Assembly (NCBI GenBank): GCA_011037195.1 | Contig: JAAEAF010000100.1 | Location: 186,001-250,000, forward strand | Length of the DNA stretch: 64,000 bases | Origin: Triatoma infestans | Lineage: Eukaryota > Arthropoda > Insecta > Hemiptera > Reduviidae | Direction of reading: 5' to 3' | Part shown: in pieces, positions 10,200 through 21,764 of the stretch | Position numbering within the stretch: position 1 is the stretch's first letter | Layout of the letters: the number at the start of each line of letters is the position of its first letter | Translations under genes and position numbers: made by a program | The notes under the pieces: model-generated | The model's database searches: none | What the model was told of the DNA's origin: nothing | Seen by the model: the letters and a program-made list of their open reading frames with translations, nothing else

Positions 10200-11745
10200 G
10201 TCAGCAAACATCATTCTATTTTCTAAATCTTCAGCCAGTCTGTTCTCTCGCTATCTTATTCTCTAACAGTGTAAAGTCCTTGCAGTTTATGTTTCTATTT
10301 CATTATATCAGTGTTCAGCATAACTACTACTTTATTTCTTCTTCTTCATCATTCCTAGACACATTCTCTCTCCTCTCTCATCCGTATTACTTACCTATCA
10401 CTTTTATTTGAGCCTTTTTCCCGAAAAAATTGGATTTTAGGGATTCTGGGAGAACAGTATTTTTATGCATTAATTAGACTACAAAACAAGTTTTACCGAT
10501 GATATCTCAATTTGTTCTAATCGCAAATACTCCTCCACTTATCATAGTAAAAGAAACAGTGAAAAGAAATTTAAAGGTAACTAATCTACACTGAAATAAG
10601 ATACGAATAGGTAAGTGAGTAAAGAAGTAAATACTGCGAAGAAAAGAATACAAAAGAAACAGAAGTCTCCAAAATTATTTACATTTAGACCTTTGACAGT
10701 TTTTTTATTACTTTTTTTTTATTTTTTATTTACGTAGATATAAAAGTAGGGAACATATGTATAAATCTGTTAGTACAGTTAGAAATAACTTTATATATTT
10801 TTTTTATTATTTTCATACAAGAGAATTGTTGATGCCCCTGGAGAGAACTTTTAACAAGGGGGGGAGGAGCGGCTGTCCCCCAAGTCAGAAACTTTGGTAC
10901 AACAATTTCTCATGAGCACATACAAGGACATAGAGAGAGATAGCGGAAAGAGAGAGTACAGAGAGAGAAGGGGGTCACACAAGAGGTCAAACTGGTTGTT
11001 TTGGAGATGTTTTTGCAATGGGATTTAAAGGTTGTAAGCCGGGGAGCGGGCGAGCGGCGGTACTCAGTTGAAGGTGGCTAGAGGCGGCATGTAGAAACAT
11101 AATAAAAGCCTTTTATTGTACCCATGGAGTATTCACATATATTCTTTCTCTCTTTTTTCTTCTGCGCAGAGTTTTCTTACATACTTATCTGCTAGTCTAG
11201 CAGGACATTCCTCTAGGGTACTACTAAACGTGTACAGCAAAGAAGAATGGGGTTTTAAAAAATTATATATATATATGTATATTTTCCAGATTTCCTTTTT
11301 TTTTTTCTTTACTTTCTCCTTTCACTTTTCACCAAAGCCATGTTGCCGGTTGCAAGAACGGAAAAGAGAATATAACTAAGGTAAAAAAAAAAAAGAAAAA
11401 TGAAAACAGGAGATCGGGTTGAAGGGAGAGAGAATTTCTTCTCCAAATATCTTTTGGTTTCGTTTCAAACACGAAAGTTAGAGAGTCACGTACATCGTGA
11501 TTTCTTTTTTTTTCTTTTTTTTAAGAAAGGTTCCTTATCCGTTTCGACCTTTCTCTTGCACTTCCTTTGCCTTCTGCTGTATCGTTAGTACTGGTAATTG
11601 AACAAGGGAACTGAGGGAGGAAAAATGAAAGGGCCAATGAACTCCATGTTGCAAAACTGAAATGAAAGCCTAAATATAATTTTCAATTATTATATTATAA
11701 ACGATTTTACTATAATTATAAGAAATATATGTTTAAAACATTCAA
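10200..11745. other. Unassigned stretch with GA-rich and GC-rich patch
   Basis: Mostly AT-rich. About 10850-11100 stands out, with a G-run, AGAGAGAGA tracts and GGGGAGCGGGCGAGCGGCGG. This could be a host regulatory region or a non-coding first exon, but no splice site or ORF confirms it. Short open frames at 11.1-11.6 kb look like chance. Confidence 0.35.
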
Positions 11746-11749
11746 AATT

Positions 11750-11975
11750 CAAAAATCAACAAAAGCTTAAACTTTACATTCCATTCGCACAAGAAGATTT
11801 CATGCATCAGCAGAAAAAGAACTGTACTGGACTTTTTTGTCTCAGTTTTTTGGCAATTTTTTCAAAACGTCTCCACAGATTTTTCTCTAGACTACGTATA
11901 TTGTCTATATATAATAAATCCTATCACTTTTGTTTGTAAGATTTTCCCAGAAAAAAGTAATTTCAGTTTTGATTC
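11750..11975 (+). repeat. Rep-A copy interrupted by mariner
   Basis: Has CACAAGAAGATTTCATGCATC, TTTTTCAAAACGTCTCCAC, TTTTTCTCTAGACTACG and CCTATCACTTTTGTTTG. The pattern stops exactly where the mariner inverted repeat begins. Confidence 0.65.
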
Positions 11976-12882
11976 CTGGAAGTTGACACAAAAGTTTTGT
12001 CGGTTTTTGTATGGAATTGTTTGTTAATCTGTTCTGTTCTGTATCAGACTTTAATCCTTATCTAGTCAAGTATATCAGAAGCAGAACCTTTCTAACAACA
12101 ATTGTTCACTCAGTTACCATGTCTCTTTAAAACCAATACCTGTGCTATTCTTTTAATATGAATTCAGAAAAACTTGAAATTCGTGTGCTTTTGCGGCATT
12201 ATTGGAAACAAAAGATTTACTGGAGCGGCTGCTGCTCGAAAAATATGTGAAGTGGAGGGGGAGAGTGTTGTGAATGAAAGGTTTGCACAACGTTGGGTTA
12301 GGCGTTTGATCAGCGGCGACATCACCCTTGAAGATGAACCACGTTAAGGGCGCCCATCTGAGTGGGACATTGAGGCTATAGAAAGGGCAGTTAATGAAAC
12401 TCCGTCAATCAGTACCCGCTAATTGTCGACTATTCTTGGGCGGTGTTTGAAGTTCTGGTTCAGAAATATCCTGCCCTAATCAATTGGAAGAGAGTTTTTC
12501 TATAACAAGATAATGCTCGTCCTCATACCGCTAGAATAACTCTGAATAAAATTGAAGAACTTGATGGTCTAGAACTTCTACCACATCCTGCATACAGCCC
12601 TGACCTCGCCCCCTCTGACTATTACTTGTTTCGCTCAATGGCTCATTTCCTTCGGGGGAGACAGTTCAATAATCAGGAGGAAGTCGAAAACGGTGTTCGC
12701 GAGTTCTTCGAATCAAAAGATAAAGACTGGTACCTGCGAGATCTTCAACAGTTGGCTGATAGGTGGCTCAAGACAGTCCAACACGAGGGGTTATACTTTG
12801 AGGATTGAGCTGTAAGTTGTTTTTCAAATGCAATTTTATTGTACTGTACAAACACCGACAAAATTTTTGGGTCATCCCAATA
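11976..12882 (+). mobile_element. Mariner element with internal deletion
   Basis: The inverted ends match: TGACACAAAAGTTTTGTCGG near 11983 and, in reverse at the right end, TGACCCAAAAATTTTGTCGG (12854-12873). A TA follows the right end at 12881-12882. Between them lies a broken transposase that has lost its middle. It inserted in Rep-A. Fixing the exact left boundary would need an alignment. Confidence 0.75.
12158..12808 (+). pseudogene. Mariner transposase, core deleted
   Basis: From ATG 12158 the frame gives the HTH start MNSEKLEIRVLLRHYWKQ. After a frameshift it gives GAAAARKICEVEGESVVNER, then LISGDITLEDEPR, a stop, and GRPSEWDIEAIERAVNETPS, another stop. It jumps to VLVQKYPALINWKRVFL, QDNARPHTARITL (second catalytic Asp) and HPAYSPDLAPSDYYLF (third Asp), and ends in GLYFED. 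Roughly 100 residues with the first catalytic Asp are missing between the two halves. The full-length relatives are about 345 residues. It is dead, but its ends could still be moved in trans. Confidence 0.85.
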
Positions 12883-12889
12883 TTTTAAT

Positions 12890-13545
12890 AGTTAAAATAT
12901 CTTAGTTCAGTAATCAGTAAATTTGGCCTTGATCGTAGCGCTCGCTTTTGGTTTAGAACATAGTGAGGCCATACTAAACTTTCTGATATGTTCAAAAAAA
13001 TCAGTCAACCATACTTAAAGCAGTAACATAAAATCTTGTGAATGTTTCACTCAAATATATAATGTAAATTGTAATCTTATAAATTTTAAACTTAATTTTC
13101 AAATAAAAAATTCCTTGGAGGCATTGGTGGAGGGGGGGACTTGAAAAACTTTCAGTTAAATGTACATTTCTGGTAGGCCCGATTTTTAATTATGAAATTT
13201 TCGTGATTGTTTCCTTTTAGTGTGATTATTATATATTATGATATTTCGTTTTCTGAAATACATGTTGACCAAAAAAAAAAAAAATGAATTAAAAAATGAC
13301 TACTTGTATTCTATGGTGAAATTATTGTAGACATGAATATGCCATTTTTAGAAATCAATAGAGATTTCTAATTACATAGACACTCAATACACACGGGTGA
13401 GTCAGGTTTAGCATAATCTGTAACTAACTTGGCTAATTTAAGTAATAATATTATTCTTAATAAATACCAACCAAAGCCAACTACTAAGCATCCATTTCAA
13501 TTTATGTATGACTTGCAGAATTATTTGAGTATTTGAAAATGTCCA
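12890..13545. other. AT-rich stretch, no feature seen
   Basis: No ORF, RNA gene or repeat edge could be recognised between the mariner and the next Rep-A unit. Confidence 0.4.
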
Positions 13546-13549
13546 TTAT

Positions 13550-14560
13550 TACTTTGTCTCACTGCTGTAAGAGGAAGTACTGTAATCCTGTCAAATTTTC
13601 AATATCGAGTTTTCACTGGAAATACATGTTTCGAGGTCCCCTCCGAGTCCAAAAATAATTGGTTTTTAGAAAATGTGTACGTGCGTGTATGTGTTGTTTG
13701 TGAACAGCTTCGAAATGAAACAAAAACGAAAAATTACAGAAAGTTCAAAATTGACATTCCCTATACGTATCACCATGGAACTTACCTGTCAAAATTCCTC
13801 AACCGGAAGTGCCACTTTACGGAATGGAATTTTCAGGTTTTGCGATTTTAATATTATATTTTATTTAATATTTATTTTAATATTAACTTTGAATATTAAC
13901 TGCACATACAAATAGTTACAACTTTTGTTTGAAATATTTCTCTGGGAGAAGTTTTCGGAGGATGAAGGGAGTTTTCGGAGGAGTGGGGAGGTTATGTTTC
14001 CCTCTAAAGTGTTATTACCATTTATTATATATTTGTATCATCTAAATATTACTAACTAAAATTAAATATATTGCCAATATTCCGAATTTGAGGAAATTCG
14101 ATTGACCGGAATTGCGTTTCTACTGAACAGTTTTTTCAGTTTTCTGAGATTTTCTCAAAAACGGCTTGAACAATTTTCTTAAAACTTAATATATCCACTA
14201 CATATACAAAGAGTTCATTTAAGGTGGTTTTTAGGTGAGAGGTGTGTTTTCCTCTAAAATGTTATTTGAGTTTTTTTTTTTTTTTTTACAATTCTATCAT
14301 CTAAAGAATAATAATTAGAATTAAATATGTTGTCGAAACTCTCACTTTGCAAAAAAAATCGGTTGATTGGGAAATACTTCTTTTACTGAACTTACTTCAG
14401 TTTTCTTTGATTTTATCCATAAAAACACCGACGGATTTCATTAAAAATTTATACGAACTATGAATTCAGTGTCTTATCACTTTTATTCAGAGAAAGTTCA
14501 TTTAAAGTAGTTTTGGTGGAGGAGATGTGTACAATAAAATCATTGTATTAAGTTTAGATT
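13550..14560 (+). repeat. Long Rep-A copy with internal tandem units
   Basis: This is the longest continuous copy. After the head (CTGCTGTAAGAGGAAGTACT) the box CAACCGGAAGTGCCACTTTAC occurs near 13798. GACCGGAATTGCGTTTCTACTG is near 14103 and GATTGGGAAATACTTCTTTTAC near 14364. The CCTCTAAAGTGTTATTA box near 13999 is repeated as CCTCTAAAATGTTATTTG near 14251. CATCTAAATATTACTAACTAAAATTAAAT recurs about 258 bases later. The copy therefore consists of about three related units of 250-300 bases each. No protein is encoded. Confidence 0.75.
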
Positions 14561-14634
14561 GTCCAATTCAATTAAAATTACAGACAAACAAAAATTGTTA
14601 GTTTGAAGAAACACTTAAATCTGTGTAAACTGTA

Positions 14635-14675
14635 GTAAGAGAAAGTCGTGTGAGTGTTTCACATCAGTTTTTTTA
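14635..14675 (+). repeat. GTGTGA hairpin terminus motif, + copy
   Basis: GTAAGAGAAAGTCGTGTGAG then TGTTTCACATCAG. It is the same as at 3241, here directly downstream of a Rep-A array. Confidence 0.65.
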
Positions 14676-14689
14676 TATTATTAATTACG

Positions 14690-15965
14690 CAAATGATGAT
14701 TGTCATTATATTGCACATTAGAAATGAATCATGTAAAGGCAGCCGCTCAGTTCAGAGGTCTCCTCTTCCTGATATACGTAGATAAAGGATTTACAGCAAT
14801 ATTAATTTTAAAATGCCTTTTTTAATGTGAGATATTAAACTGTTGTAGAGTAAGTGTTGAGAAGAAACAGACTACCGAGACTGTTGGCCGAAAGTAATAA
14901 ACTTTTTGATATTGTAGACGGGTAAGCACGTAAGAGACTGTTGTGTTCATAAAGTCACCTTGATGGTTTAAAACTCCTTCGTTTAGACTTTTTTTTGTTT
15001 AATAGAATGTTTAAAGACTGATTTAGAGACAGCACATAGAACGCCGTATTTTTACGGAAAATCTAGATTTGCTTTTTTGGGGGAATTGAGAGGTTCTTGT
15101 TGCTTAAACATGCAAGTAAATGTCGACCGCTGGCTTCGCTTAGAGTGTGTCTAGGGCCGGTATATTATGATAGGAATATCATAGCATGGTATCAATGTCG
15201 CATGTGTGGTAGTGACAGGAAGATAATATTTATTTTACTACTTTATTTTAACATTTGACACATGTAACTGCAATACGTATGCGTAAAAAAGTATCGTACG
15301 AATTGTTACCAAGCTGATTCTCCATGTTGCTTGACGTGTCCACGATTTGCGAATAGTGATACGGACAACAGATGTAATGATTAGTTGCCAAATAAGCAGA
15401 CGTATCTGTCGAACGAATAAACAGTCTTGCTGATGATTAAACAATCGTAAACTAGTTTAGAGATATCGAAGATAAGGTGGGACTCTCCGATTATGCAGGC
15501 AGTCTTATGAAAAGCTTTACAACTTGATGGGGACATTTGTTTTATGCTTTATCTCGAGAGAGAGGGAATATTTATGTTATAGATGAGATATCTGATTCGT
15601 GGTAAAGATAAAGAAACTGCAGAAAGGATATTTCGTAAAAATAGACGGCTTTTCATGGTTGTACTTTGGACCGGCTAAAAAACTAATTGCTAAAAATAAG
15701 GATAAAACCAAAAAATTGGTGACCTAACAATCCTTAAAGGAAGGAAAAGCCCAACTTAAGAAGAATAAGGTTTCAGACGAACTTACCTTCTGACAAAGAA
15801 AATTTACTACTTTGTTTATTGTAAATCAGAAGCCATTAAGATTTAATTGTTTTTTTTTTTTAAGTAATAGATTGTTTTTTAGGTATTAAGATTTTCAGGT
15901 TTTTGAATTCTATTGAGATTTTTTCTTGGTAGATATAGATTCTTCACAGAATTATTAAACCTTAA
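14690..15965. other. Unassigned stretch
   Basis: AT-rich, without a supported ORF. The 68-codon minus frame at 15238-15444 has no recognisable motif. No repeat edge was identified. Confidence 0.35.
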
Positions 15966-15984
15966 TTCTAAATTGATGTTAGCA

Positions 15985-16640
15985 ATCTACAAGTCTTTAT
16001 TATTAATATTAAAACTGATTGCGCGGGACTTAAGCCAGTGCACGAAAAAGAAAGAAGCCATTCCCTAAGAAGCTTCTCCGAGCAAACTATCGGTCTGACT
16101 GCTATATCTTTAGATATTCTTAATCTCCAACTTTCCCAAGTATTCCCTTGAAAGTGTTGCCCTCTCAAATATGAGCAACTAAGCATTGATGAAACAGAGA
16201 TACTGACCCAAGTAGTGATATACCGTTTTCCTGTCTCCTTCGTCACAATTCTTTCCACTAAGTACTAGACGTCCTGCCTATTTTGTATAAATGACTGGCC
16301 ACATAAGCATTTCCAGTCAATACCCCTACCGGGACTCTCAGCTGAATCCTGCTCTGGGAGAGAAGATACTTTAAGTCTCCATGTTTTATATCTTTTACAA
16401 ATCATTTAGCCTGGAGGCACCCTGCTGTGTGCCTCCACTATGCTTCTCCATTGTCTAACTTCCCTGTCACAAAATTGCTTAGTGACGGGAACTGCTGGCT
16501 TGGGAGCACTGCAGCTTGACTATCAGAGAATATCCTCACCTCTTTAACTTCTATCTCTGTCACTCTTGCACCATACAGTAGCGTTCAATACACTGCCTGA
16601 AAAACTGTGATCATACTCCCTGAAGCCGCGGATCTTCATT
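15985..16640 (-). pseudogene. LINE RNase H and C-terminal domain remnant
   Basis: Minus-strand translation across frames gives VRIFSDSQAA (16505-16540), a ribonuclease H motif containing a catalytic Asp. Next comes GVLTGNAYVASHLYKIGR (16276-16325), a post-RNase H signature of I/R1-type LINE ORF2 proteins. A C-terminal part follows (TVYHYLGQYLCFINA, LSRVLGKV, QSDR). Frameshifts and stops break it repeatedly. The RT and endonuclease are absent. The 96-codon frame at 15968-16258 covers only part of it. Clade is inferred from these motifs; a close relative lies at 4180-4335. Confidence 0.6.
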
Positions 16641-16649
16641 TGTTCAGCC

Positions 16650-18320
16650 CCAGGCAGACCAGTATTTTTTTGTCTGGAGTCACAGACAGATGTCTTCTTT
16701 TACTTTGTTTGAAGTTTTTGTTGAGAAGTCTAGTAAGACTTTTAAATATTGTCTATAAATTCCTTATCATTCACTTATCAAGTGAAGTCCAAGTAACGAA
16801 CGCACGCCTTTTCAGGTAACCAAAATTTTTGATTTCTTAATGATTATTGAAAATAAAGAAATACAGCGTTTATCCGGAAAAACTGTAATTACAACATAAA
16901 GTTCTTGCCCTAGTTTTAGGCAATGAATACAGTGATTAAAAGTACATTCATCTTATTCAGTGTAACATCAAGTCAAGATTTGGACAAAAAGAGATTGATA
17001 GCCTTCTTCAACATTGAATTTTTAGCGGAGAAAATGCAAGAGTTTTTCTTCTTTTTATATAAGTGTTAGTTTTGTGTGTGAAAGTGTGTAATAGACACCT
17101 TTAGAACCGCTGTCACACATTGTGTGGATGTGGATGGCCCGTTAGAAAGAGGGTCCTATACTTCCTGTTGTAGTGCTGCCTTTTCTCTTCATCTATCGTT
17201 CTACTCCTTCAAACTGGGTGACTCTCTTTCTCTGTTAGTTCTAGATCACTTTGGATCACTAAAGAACTGAAATCAATCTACGTTTATCGTATCCTCCCAA
17301 ACTTTACTAACTTCACAAACTAGAAGAAGTCTCTGTAAGTGTGTGTGTTTGTGTGAATGTGCTGTTGTATACAATACTAGTGTGTACAGTGATTTGTCAT
17401 CCAGCTCCTCAGTCACCTCTATACACCTTCTCTAAACCTATTTCGCCTTACTTTTACCTGTAATACTTCTTTTTCATCTTGTTATACTATAGTGGATGAT
17501 ACCTCCTACTATAACAGGGTCCATCTTTTTCACTGTAGGAAGCAGTACTACGTATGTATGAACAGCCCAAACGTCAAGTAGTGATATTTATATGGAGGTC
17601 ATAACCGATTCTATTTGTTCTATATTTCAACACTGGCAACTCTTCACTAATTCTTCGCCACCGGCTGAACAAGACCACCACCCCTTTGAATATCCTCCCT
17701 ACTGTTTTCTCTTCATTTCTTTGTCCATTCATTCTTCTTCAACTTCTACTCTAACAAACCGACAGAAGTAATGACGCGTGTAATGGGGTCGTTTGCAAAA
17801 ACTGATCGTGCTACCGTTTTCATGTCAAGACTCCGGTCTTGTCTTGGAAGAGGGGAACAGAGAAAAAATAAACCACTTTGCCCTTTGCCTTTCCTCCTTC
17901 TTCTTGAAAAAAAAGTAACCACTTGGAGTAGATATATTTTTTAATTCAATGAACCGGATCTTCGTCGGTTATTTCCTCGTCTTGACCTACTGTCTTAGGT
18001 GATTTTCTTCCTGTAGTGGGTAAATGGTTTTCTTTACTGAACTTTACTCTGGCTGACTTGATAAGGAAAGAAAAATAGATGGAATAAACTTTCTCTTTTT
18101 TTTTTTTTGTTTTATTTTATTTTCCCTTGTTTCCAGTTGGTAAAACGGAACTAATTTTTATTGCTTTTATGATCAATTGAACACTGATTTATTCCATTTT
18201 AAAATTTATTTTTTAAATCCTTTACCATTAGGAGATTGGTTTCATTACGTATTGCCAGTGAAAACTTAAGTTTTCCGAATTTGGCACGATCGCAATAATT
18301 ACTATTGGAACAGTAAAAGA
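16650..18320. other. Unassigned stretch, moderately GC, short ORF
   Basis: Less AT-rich than its flanks, with several TG runs (17340-17400). A 57-codon frame starts at ATG 17771 (MTRVMGSFAKTDRATVFMSR) and ends at 17944. It has no known motif, so I do not call it a gene. It could be non-coding host sequence or a 5' exon. Confidence 0.3.
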
Positions 18321-18325
18321 AAAGA

Positions 18326-18366
18326 AAATCTAGTGTGAAAAGCTCACACGACTCTCCCTTACTGCA
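18326..18366 (-). repeat. GTGTGA hairpin terminus motif, - copy
   Basis: On the plus strand it reads CTAGTGTGAAAAGCTCACAC then GACTCTCCCTTACTGC, the inverted form of the motif at 3241. Confidence 0.6.
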
Positions 18367-18679
18367 ATAAATGCAATTATAAAATTATCATTAAACATGA
18401 AATTTCTTGCACAGATAAAAAAAACGCATCGCTTTTATTTGAAACAAAAAAAAAAAGATTTGACAGATGTTTTGGAGGTCTTCTCAGTGAAGTTTGAATT
18501 TAAAGTGATGGTACTTGAAACAGAGGGCGCTCACATTATCCGCTCAGGTGTATAATATGTCAAACCATGACTTTTTTTTTTAACGTAGAAACGTTTTTCA
18601 AAGGCCCCTAATTTGGTTAAAAAACGAATGTTTTCTTCAGAGATATTTTCCGTTATTGCCTGCTTCGTTTAGTGGTGGT

Positions 18680-18717
18680 CATCGACTGGTTTCGGGTGTT
18701 CGCCTATCATCAGGATT
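18680..18717 (-). ncRNA. Hammerhead candidate, copy B left arm
   Basis: Minus strand: ATC, CTGATGA core, T, AGGC-GAAC-ACCC, GAAA, CCAGTC, GATG. The core bases are intact, but stem II and stem III carry changes (A and C mismatches) that should weaken folding. It is the mirror copy of the motif at 18805. Confidence 0.45.
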
Positions 18718-18804
18718 GCTTTTTGTCAAACAGCGTGGTAACATAGATTTGCATAGAGCAAATTTAGTTGATACACTAAACATATCACACTGTTTGACAA
18801 CAAG

Positions 18805-18842
18805 TATCCTGATGATGGGCGAACGCCCGAAACCGGTCGATG
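18805..18842 (+). ncRNA. Hammerhead ribozyme candidate, copy B right arm
   Basis: ATC (stem I), then canonical CTGATGA, T, GGGC-GAAC-GCCC (stem II), GAAA, ACC/GGT (stem III), C17 and GATG. Stem I has three Watson-Crick pairs plus a U-G pair. This copy has the exact textbook core apart from the extra T before stem II. Confidence 0.6.
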
Positions 18843-18909
18843 ACCACCACACATAGAAGCAGGCTATCACGGAAAATATCTCTGATGCTTTCCTGCTCTG
18901 CGGAACAAA

Positions 18910-19586
18910 TGTAATAACATGGCAGGGTCATAGCAATGTCAAACCTTCACAACACATAACAAAGAAAGAATAATTTATAACTAGGCGGCTGCTGTCTTCA
19001 AGACAAGGCCGCGGCCAAACAAACAAAACCAAGGGTCAATACTTTACATCAAAGCAAGCAACCGCTAAGGCTGGCCACTGACCTAAATCACTGGTCACCG
19101 AAATAACCAAGGTCGCACACTAGGACAGATGTCTTGGTGTGAGTGTTGCTAACACTAATATATAAACTTCGCCCCATTGGAAGAGGGGATGATTATATGA
19201 TTATACTTCAGTACGTCTTCAAGATTATTATACGAGCAGCAGTTTCCGCGTCCCTATACAGGTTTTATTTATACTTATTTCCTTAGTTGTGCATCTTAGT
19301 TCATTTATTTAATTATTCTAAATTATTATTTATTTATCTCCTATTTTATTTCTAAGTATTTCTTGTTAATAGTTAACATTACTCACGTTTAAATTATTGT
19401 TCAAATACAGTCTATTTTTATAAATTCCGTGTTAATAATTCGAGCACTAACTTCCAAAAATCTCTAGACTAACTTCCGCCCTCTTCAAGACATCTACTAC
19501 ATACCTCAGGAATCACAATAAACGATTCCACTACATCTGATGGTATCACGGTGGGATCAGATCATCCGATAAACGATTCCACTACA
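18910..19586 (+). mobile_element. Solo LTR, 677 bp, TG...CA, CAAA duplication
   Basis: The element starts TGTAATAACATGG and ends GATTCCACTACA, with CAAA duplicated on both sides (18906-18909 and 19587-19590). A TATATAA box is near 19158, an initiator-like TTCAGTACG near 19206, and AATAAA near 19519, which suggests plus orientation. Removing the LTR and one CAAA restores the hammerhead element tail. A shorter inverted relative sits at 28420-28844. The 4-base duplication fits Ty3/gypsy-type integration. No internal gag or pol sequence is present in the window. Confidence 0.8.
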
Positions 19587-19609
19587 CAAACCACAACAAC
19601 GAATGTTTT

Positions 19610-21180
19610 GTAATAAAATAATAAGAAGTTATTTTAGACCGCCAATACTCTGAAGAAATACCTACTTGATTCATCTTATATGCTGGTAGTAATCTTGGGA
19701 TTGCAGCACTGAAAACAATTCATCACCCTGTAAATACTAATTATACCAATTTAATACTATATGTTTTAGTATTTTACAACATTCTCGTATATATAATTCC
19801 TATTTATTATAAAAATTCTTAAATTAATTTAGCTTGAAATAAAATAACACAAAATAATTTAAGATATCTGAAAAACAACACAAGCGCATTCTGCCTACCC
19901 AGACATTAAACAACGATTTTTTATTTCATTTTGTTGTCTGAAACTTAAAAAAACATTTGCGAGACATCCAGAACAACTAGATTGTAAAAAATTATGTAAA
20001 GTTATGGCAGTTATCACAGTCCCATTGTAAATATTACCGGTTGTGAACTAGATTTTGTAAAAAAAGGAAATAAAAATTGAAAAAATGAGTCGTTATAATA
20101 ATCCAAGTGTCTTTGTTATTATTTCAATCTTCAATCAAATATGTCAAAAAAACAACAAAAAAAACGAGAAACGTATTCTTACGCATGATCCAACACCATA
20201 TTATGACAGAAATCGTTTGAGTTTTTTATGACCATTCCATCTAAACGTTTCTAAACTTAGCAGATTAAAATATATATATATTTTTTTATGAAATTGTATT
20301 AATTATTGGAGAAAGAGAAAGCCGTGTGAGTGTTTCACACCAATAATTTTTTTGTTTATAAAAGTTGTTTAGTTAAGTAGTTTTAAGGGCGGTAAAAAAG
20401 TGACACTTGTTGAAACAACAGATACAAAAAAAAAAATTGCACAGATGAAGATTTTAATAATGTAACAGCTGAGAACATAATCATTTTGTTTATTAGAAAT
20501 TTATTAATTTATTTTTCAAATATTATAATGCTTTAGCAATAATTTTCATCTTCATTTATTTATTTATTTATTTTTTTCCTTTTGTCATTAAAATCATATT
20601 TCCTTTATTGACGATTATTATATAAATATATATTTTATTGGATTATTAAAAAATGTTTTTTTTATTTTATTAATTTATTAGTCCTGTTCTTGTTTATTTT
20701 ACGACCATTTATTAACAACTTTTCATGGTGTTGGATTTCTCGTCTATTTTTTGTTTTTTTGTTTTAATTTTAATTTTATTTTTGTACTGTTTTATTATCA
20801 CTTTGGTAGTAATAAATTGTTATTTACTACCTGTACTTTTCATTTTAATGGTTTTTAATAAAAGGTTCGCTATTCTTTTTTTGGCAGGATGAGATTTGGT
20901 GGGGTGAGATATTAAAATTGCTATCTGTTAAATTAAAAATGCTATCTGACATAAAAAAAAGTCCAATTCGATGGATATATTTTTCACTGGATTTATTTTA
21001 ATAATAGATATTAATAATAATTATAATATACAGTTGATTGAAATGAACTTTGTCATATTTCGTTTGTCAATAATGGAATTTCATTGATCCTTTAATACCT
21101 ATTTTTATTTCCACATATTGACATTTTATTATTTTTTTTGTTTCAATCGACAATTTCATTGAGGATAAGTGTTAGTTAAA
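19610..21180. other. AT-rich stretch with one repeat motif
   Basis: Very AT-rich, with no ORF. The only recognisable word is a GTGTGA hairpin motif at about 20312-20350 (AAAGAGAAAGCCGTGTGAG, TGTTTCACACCA). Confidence 0.4.
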
Positions 21181-21184
21181 TTTG

Positions 21185-21760
21185 CTGTTACCTTTACCGG
21201 AAAAATACATGTTTGTTCGATGTTTTGGGCGTATGTGTTTGTGAAAACAAAAAACGCGAAAAATCATAGGAAACTCAAACTTAGTACTATCACCGCGTCT
21301 GATACGAAGTTTACTGGGGGGGGGGGGCAAAAAACATCAATCTGAAAATAATTTTACTGTATGTTCCCCCCCCCAGTTTTCGCCACTTTCACCGAAACAG
21401 GCCAAACGATTTTCTCTAATTTTTTTTTGCCGGGTCTGGGGGAACAAAGTGTTTAGCTTTACTACTTCATTGCATTTTGTGGGTTTATCATGTAGCTAAT
21501 TTTCTTATACAATAGAAATGTTAAATTTTCAAATTAAAAAAAAAAAAATCACCCAACCGGTAATGCGACGTATAGAATAGGTTTGTGTTTTTTTGAATGT
21601 TCTCGAAAAGGACTATATAATGATTTCCAAAACTTGGAATACTAATTATGCAGTAATACAAACCTAAAAGTTTTATTTGGAATTTTTTTTTTTCTGAAAA
21701 AATTCGGTAAAAATTGAATTTTTCTGATTGTAGATACTTATGCGAAATTTGTGGCATTAA
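21185..21760 (+). repeat. Rep-A copies, diverged pair
   Basis: The first unit has TTACCGGAAAAATACATG, GCGTCTGATACGAAG and a G-run before CAAAAAACATCAATCTG. The second (from 21540) has CACCCAACCGGTAATGCGAC, TTCTCGAAAAGGACTA and AAGTTTTATTTGGAA. Homopolymer G and C runs look like local expansions. Confidence 0.6.
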
Positions 21761-21764
21761 ATTT

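Larger units (their letters stand above)
18635..19598. mobile_element. Palindromic hammerhead element (copy B), split by LTR
   Basis: The target duplication ACGAATGTTTT flanks it at 18624-18634 and 19599-19609. Inverted arms (18636-18887) run from TTCAGAGATATTTTCCG to GGAAAATATCTCTGATG, each with a hammerhead core. The tail CTTTCCTGCTCTGCGGAACAAA is interrupted at 18910 by a solo LTR and resumes at 19587 with CAAACCACAACA. Without the LTR the element is about 283 bases long. The 11-base duplication suggests retrotransposon-type insertion. Confidence 0.75.

Noticed and set aside
17771..17944. 57-codon frame MTRVMGSFAKTDRATV...
   Set aside because: Not recognisable, no splice donor in frame, no Kozak or conservation evidence available; recorded in the stretch entry only.
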